From Candidatus Glassiibacteriota bacterium (GTDB lineage Bacteria; Gemmatimonadota; Glassbacteria; GWA2-58-10): a DNA stretch of 15,818 nucleotides. Under the pieces are notes generated by a model that was not told the origin of the DNA, ran no database searches, and saw only the letters and a program-made list of their open reading frames with translations. Of this stretch, positions 13,973 to 15,818 are shown piece by piece. The position numbers were made by a program, and so were the translations under genes. Each line of letters opens with the position of its first letter. Within the stretch, counting starts at the first letter, position 1. Location of the stretch: the NCBI GenBank assembly GCA_030604975.1, contig JAUVUV010000006.1, forward strand, positions 1 to 15,818, read 5' to 3'.

Positions 13973-15250
13973 TTGGAAATACAGGTTTACACTGTAAGTG
14001 GACTTACTGCTGAAATCAAAGACCTGATCGAGGAAACCTTTCCGCCGGTCTGGGTTGAAGGCGAAATAAGCAATTTTACTCACCACAGCTCAGGCCATAT
14101 GTATTTCTCCCTCAAGGATGAAGGGGCCTCCCTGCGCTGTGTGTTTTTCCGCCAGCACAATTTCCGCCTGAGATTCAAGCCGGAAGGCGGGATGAAAGTA
14201 CTAGCCTTCGGCGAGCTTACGGTTTACGAGCCGAGCGGCCAGTACCAGCTTAGAATCGCCGAGCTCAGGCCTGTTGGCATTGGTGAACTGCAGCTTGCTT
14301 TCGAACAGTTGAGAGCCAAGCTTCAGGCCGAGGGGCTTTTTGACCAGGAGCGCAAACGGCCGATTCCCTCTTTCCCAGCAGTTGTCGGAGTGGTAACCTC
14401 GCCTACCGGTGCGGCGATCAGGGATATCATCTCAGTGATTTCACGGCGCTGTCCTCCGGTGCGGATCGTGCTTTACCCGGTGCGGGTTCAGGGCGAGGAT
14501 GCAGCTGCTGAAATTGCCGGGGGAATCCGTGCAATCAGTGAATGGGGCGGGGCGGATGTAGTTATCACCGGCCGTGGAGGAGGATCGGTCGAGGATCTCT
14601 GGGCATTCAACGAGGAGGTGGTAGCCCGTGCCATTGCCGAATGCCCGGTACCGGTAATCAGCGCCGTGGGACATGAGACAGATTTCACGATCGCGGATTT
14701 CGTTGCCGATCTGCGCGCGCCCACACCCAGCGCAGCTGCCGAATTCGCCGTGCCGGACGCCGCAGAGTTGCTTGCCGGACTGAAAGCACTGGCAATACGG
14801 TTGCTCAGGGCTCGACAGAATAGATTGGATTACGGCTGGCAGGTGTTCGACAGCCTGGAGCGCGGACTTTCGCCGGGAAGGCTTCTCGAACGTTATAAGT
14901 ATTTGAAATCACAACAGGAATCACTCACCCGCAGGCTTTGCCGGGCTATGTCTAACATACTTGAGGCAAGCTCTACCCGGTGGGAGGGTCTGCGCCACCA
15001 GCTTGCCGCGCTGAACCCGGCGGCAGTGCTTGATCGCGGCTTTTCACTGGTCCGTACACCTGCGGGCGAGATAGTCCGGGATGCGCGGCAGGTGGCTGTC
15101 AGTGACAATCTTGAGGTAACCCTGAGTTCCGGGCTGCTTGGCTGCAAGGTGGAAACGGTCCAGCCTGATGTAGAAAAACTGAAAGTTCCAGGCCTTCCGG
15201 GCCGGTTGCATCCACCCCGGGCTGAAAAGAAAAGCGGGAGAAACAAATGA
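13973..15250 (+). CDS. xseA: exodeoxyribonuclease VII large subunit
   Basis: This is the large subunit of exonuclease VII, which degrades single-stranded DNA in both directions and acts in mismatch and damage repair. The product is 425 residues, normal. The N-terminal OB-fold (about 1-100, VWVEGEISNFTHHSSGHMYFSLKD) binds DNA. The catalytic core (about 115-300) contains the SPTGAAIRDI segment, the GRGGGSVEDLW loop near residue 200 and the signature GHETDFTIADF...RAPTPSAAAE near 232-256. A long helical region follows, and the tail ends in a basic stretch. It starts at TTG 13973, three bases after folD, with AGAGAGGTGAG upstream; the protein opens MEIQVYTVSGL, as expected. Its last codons overlap xseB. 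Confidence 0.96.
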   Translation: MEIQVYTVSGLTAEIKDLIEETFPPVWVEGEISNFTHHSSGHMYFSLKDEGASLRCVFFRQHNFRLRFKPEGGMKVLAFGELTVYEPSGQYQLRIAELRPVGIGELQLAFEQLRAKLQAEGLFDQERKRPIPSFPAVVGVVTSPTGAAIRDIISVISRRCPPVRIVLYPVRVQGEDAAAEIAGGIRAISEWGGADVVITGRGGGSVEDLWAFNEEVVARAIAECPVPVISAVGHETDFTIADFVADLRAPTPSAAAEFAVPDAAELLAGLKALAIRLLRARQNRLDYGWQVFDSLERGLSPGRLLERYKYLKSQQESLTRRLCRAMSNILEASSTRWEGLRHQLAALNPAAVLDRGFSLVRTPAGEIVRDARQVAVSDNLEVTLSSGLLGCKVETVQPDVEKLKVPGLPGRLHPPRAEKKSGRNK

Positions 15251-15483
15251 ACCAAAAGAAGAAACAGAGCTTTGAGGAAAACTGCCGCAGACTCGAGGAA
15301 ATTGTGGAAAGCCTCGAAGATGAGCAACTGCCCCTGGAGAAGTCGATAAAGCTTTTCACCGAAGGAGTCGACTTGGCTTTGAAAGCCAGGGGACAGCTTG
15401 AAGAAGGCGAAAAGAAGGTGCAGAAACTGATTGCCAGAATGGAAGGCGATTTCGAACTGGAAGATCTGGATAAAGAGAGCTGA
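15247..15483 (+). CDS. xseB: exodeoxyribonuclease VII small subunit
   Basis: Several copies of this small helical subunit bind the large subunit of exonuclease VII and complete the active enzyme. The product is 78 residues, typical. The conserved SFEENCRRLEEIVESLEDEQLPLEKSIKLFTEG pattern is clear and spans most of the first 40 residues. The ATG at 15247-15249 overlaps the xseA stop (ATGA), so translation is probably coupled, keeping the subunits in proportion. The acidic tail (EGDFELEDLDKES) is variable in the family. Confidence 0.95.
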   Translation: MNQKKKQSFEENCRRLEEIVESLEDEQLPLEKSIKLFTEGVDLALKARGQLEEGEKKVQKLIARMEGDFELEDLDKES

Positions 15484-15500
15484 CAAGGAGCGAGGCAAAC

Positions 15501-15818
15501 TTGGATATCAGGGCCTATCTCAGTGAGGAAAAAGAGGCGGTAGACAGGCACCTTGCTGATATAATCGCCCGCTGGCCTGCTACCGGTTCGGCAGGATACC
15601 GGCTTACCGAGGCTATGGCTTACAGTCTGAATGCCGGGGGAAAAAGGCTGCGGCCGATTCTCACGCTCACTGCCTACAGGGCATGTGGGGGAGAGGGCGA
15701 GCAAGTTTATTCCGGAGCCTGCGCCCTGGAGATGATCCACACTTATACCCTGATCCACGATGACCTGCCGGTAATGGACAATGACGATTTCAGGAGAGGC
15801 CTGCCCACCTGCCATCGC
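15501..15818 (+). CDS. ispA: polyprenyl (farnesyl/geranylgeranyl) diphosphate synthase, 5' part
   Basis: This trans-isoprenyl diphosphate synthase is cut by the window end; 106 codons are visible and the frame is still open. It makes farnesyl or geranylgeranyl diphosphate from isopentenyl diphosphate and allylic primers for quinones, cell-wall lipid carriers and other terpenoids. Visible are GGKRLRP (residues 46-52), which binds diphosphate, and the first aspartate-rich motif, HDDLPVMDNDDFRRG (D87, D88, D93, then R98, R99), which carries the magnesium-bound allylic substrate. I place the start at TTG 15501, 17 bases after the xseB stop, behind AAGGAG. The xseA-xseB-ispA order is common in bacteria and dxs often follows. 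Whether the product is C15 or C20 cannot be decided from this part. Confidence 0.9.
   Translation, partial: MDIRAYLSEEKEAVDRHLADIIARWPATGSAGYRLTEAMAYSLNAGGKRLRPILTLTAYRACGGEGEQVYSGACALEMIHTYTLIHDDLPVMDNDDFRRGLPTCHR

Noticed and set aside
1..15818. CRISPR array, insertion sequence, integrase, toxin-antitoxin or defence genes
   Set aside because: I looked on both strands and found no repeat-spacer array, terminal inverted repeats, transposase motifs or unknown multi-gene cassette. Every long coding frame belongs to a known housekeeping family.

Overview
The window reads as a stretch of ordinary bacterial chromosome. Nearly all of it is core housekeeping genes, with no transposon, integrase, phage gene, CRISPR array, rRNA or tRNA that I can see. 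The host looks like a Gram-negative-type, probably uncultured bacterium. The gene order pheS-pheT-(zapB-like)-zapA-6S RNA-rny-ymdB-folD-xseA-xseB-ispA and the two-subunit membrane anchor of succinate dehydrogenase would fit a deep-branching lineage (FCB-type or delta-proteobacterium-like), but I cannot place it more precisely from sequence alone. Coding regions look moderately GC-rich by eye. The main intergenic regions are clearly richer in A/T.

Layout. (1) Positions 116-3544, minus strand: a four-gene succinate dehydrogenase/fumarate reductase operon in the transcription order sdhA-sdhC-sdhD-sdhB. (2) 3545-4399: a long divergent intergenic region holding possible sdh regulatory repeats, a good sigma-70-type promoter (4093-4121) reading right, and a leader ending in a strong intrinsic terminator (4290-4317) ahead of infC. 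(3) 4400-5622: infC-rpmI-rplT, the translation initiation factor IF3/L35/L20 operon. (4) 5878-9329: pheS-pheT, the phenylalanyl-tRNA synthetase subunits. pheT is split by an apparent one-base deletion near 8688-8712. (5) 9387-10135: a small coiled-coil ZapB-like gene followed by zapA (FtsZ-ring factors). (6) 10180-10353: a structured RNA that I read as 6S RNA (ssrS), followed by a run of eight T. (7) 10555-15818: rny (RNase Y), ymdB-type phosphodiesterase, folD, xseA, xseB and the 5' part of an ispA-type polyprenyl synthase cut by the window edge.

How they work together. The sdh operon encodes one respiratory complex: flavoprotein, iron-sulfur protein and two haem/quinone anchor subunits. The right-reading genes serve translation (IF3, L35, L20, PheRS), division (ZapA and the ZapB-like protein), global RNA control (6S RNA, RNase Y), one-carbon metabolism (FolD), DNA repair (exonuclease VII) and isoprenoid synthesis (IspA). 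xseA and xseB overlap by four bases and are almost certainly translationally coupled. folD, xseA, xseB and ispA form a tight run.

I did not find an evident new defence or mobile system. The parts most worth a second look are non-coding: the 6S RNA candidate with its closing stem doubling as terminator, the infC leader attenuator, the competing hairpins ahead of rny, and the repeats upstream of sdhA. The pheT frameshift and the A-C-D-B order of the sdh genes also deserve a look.
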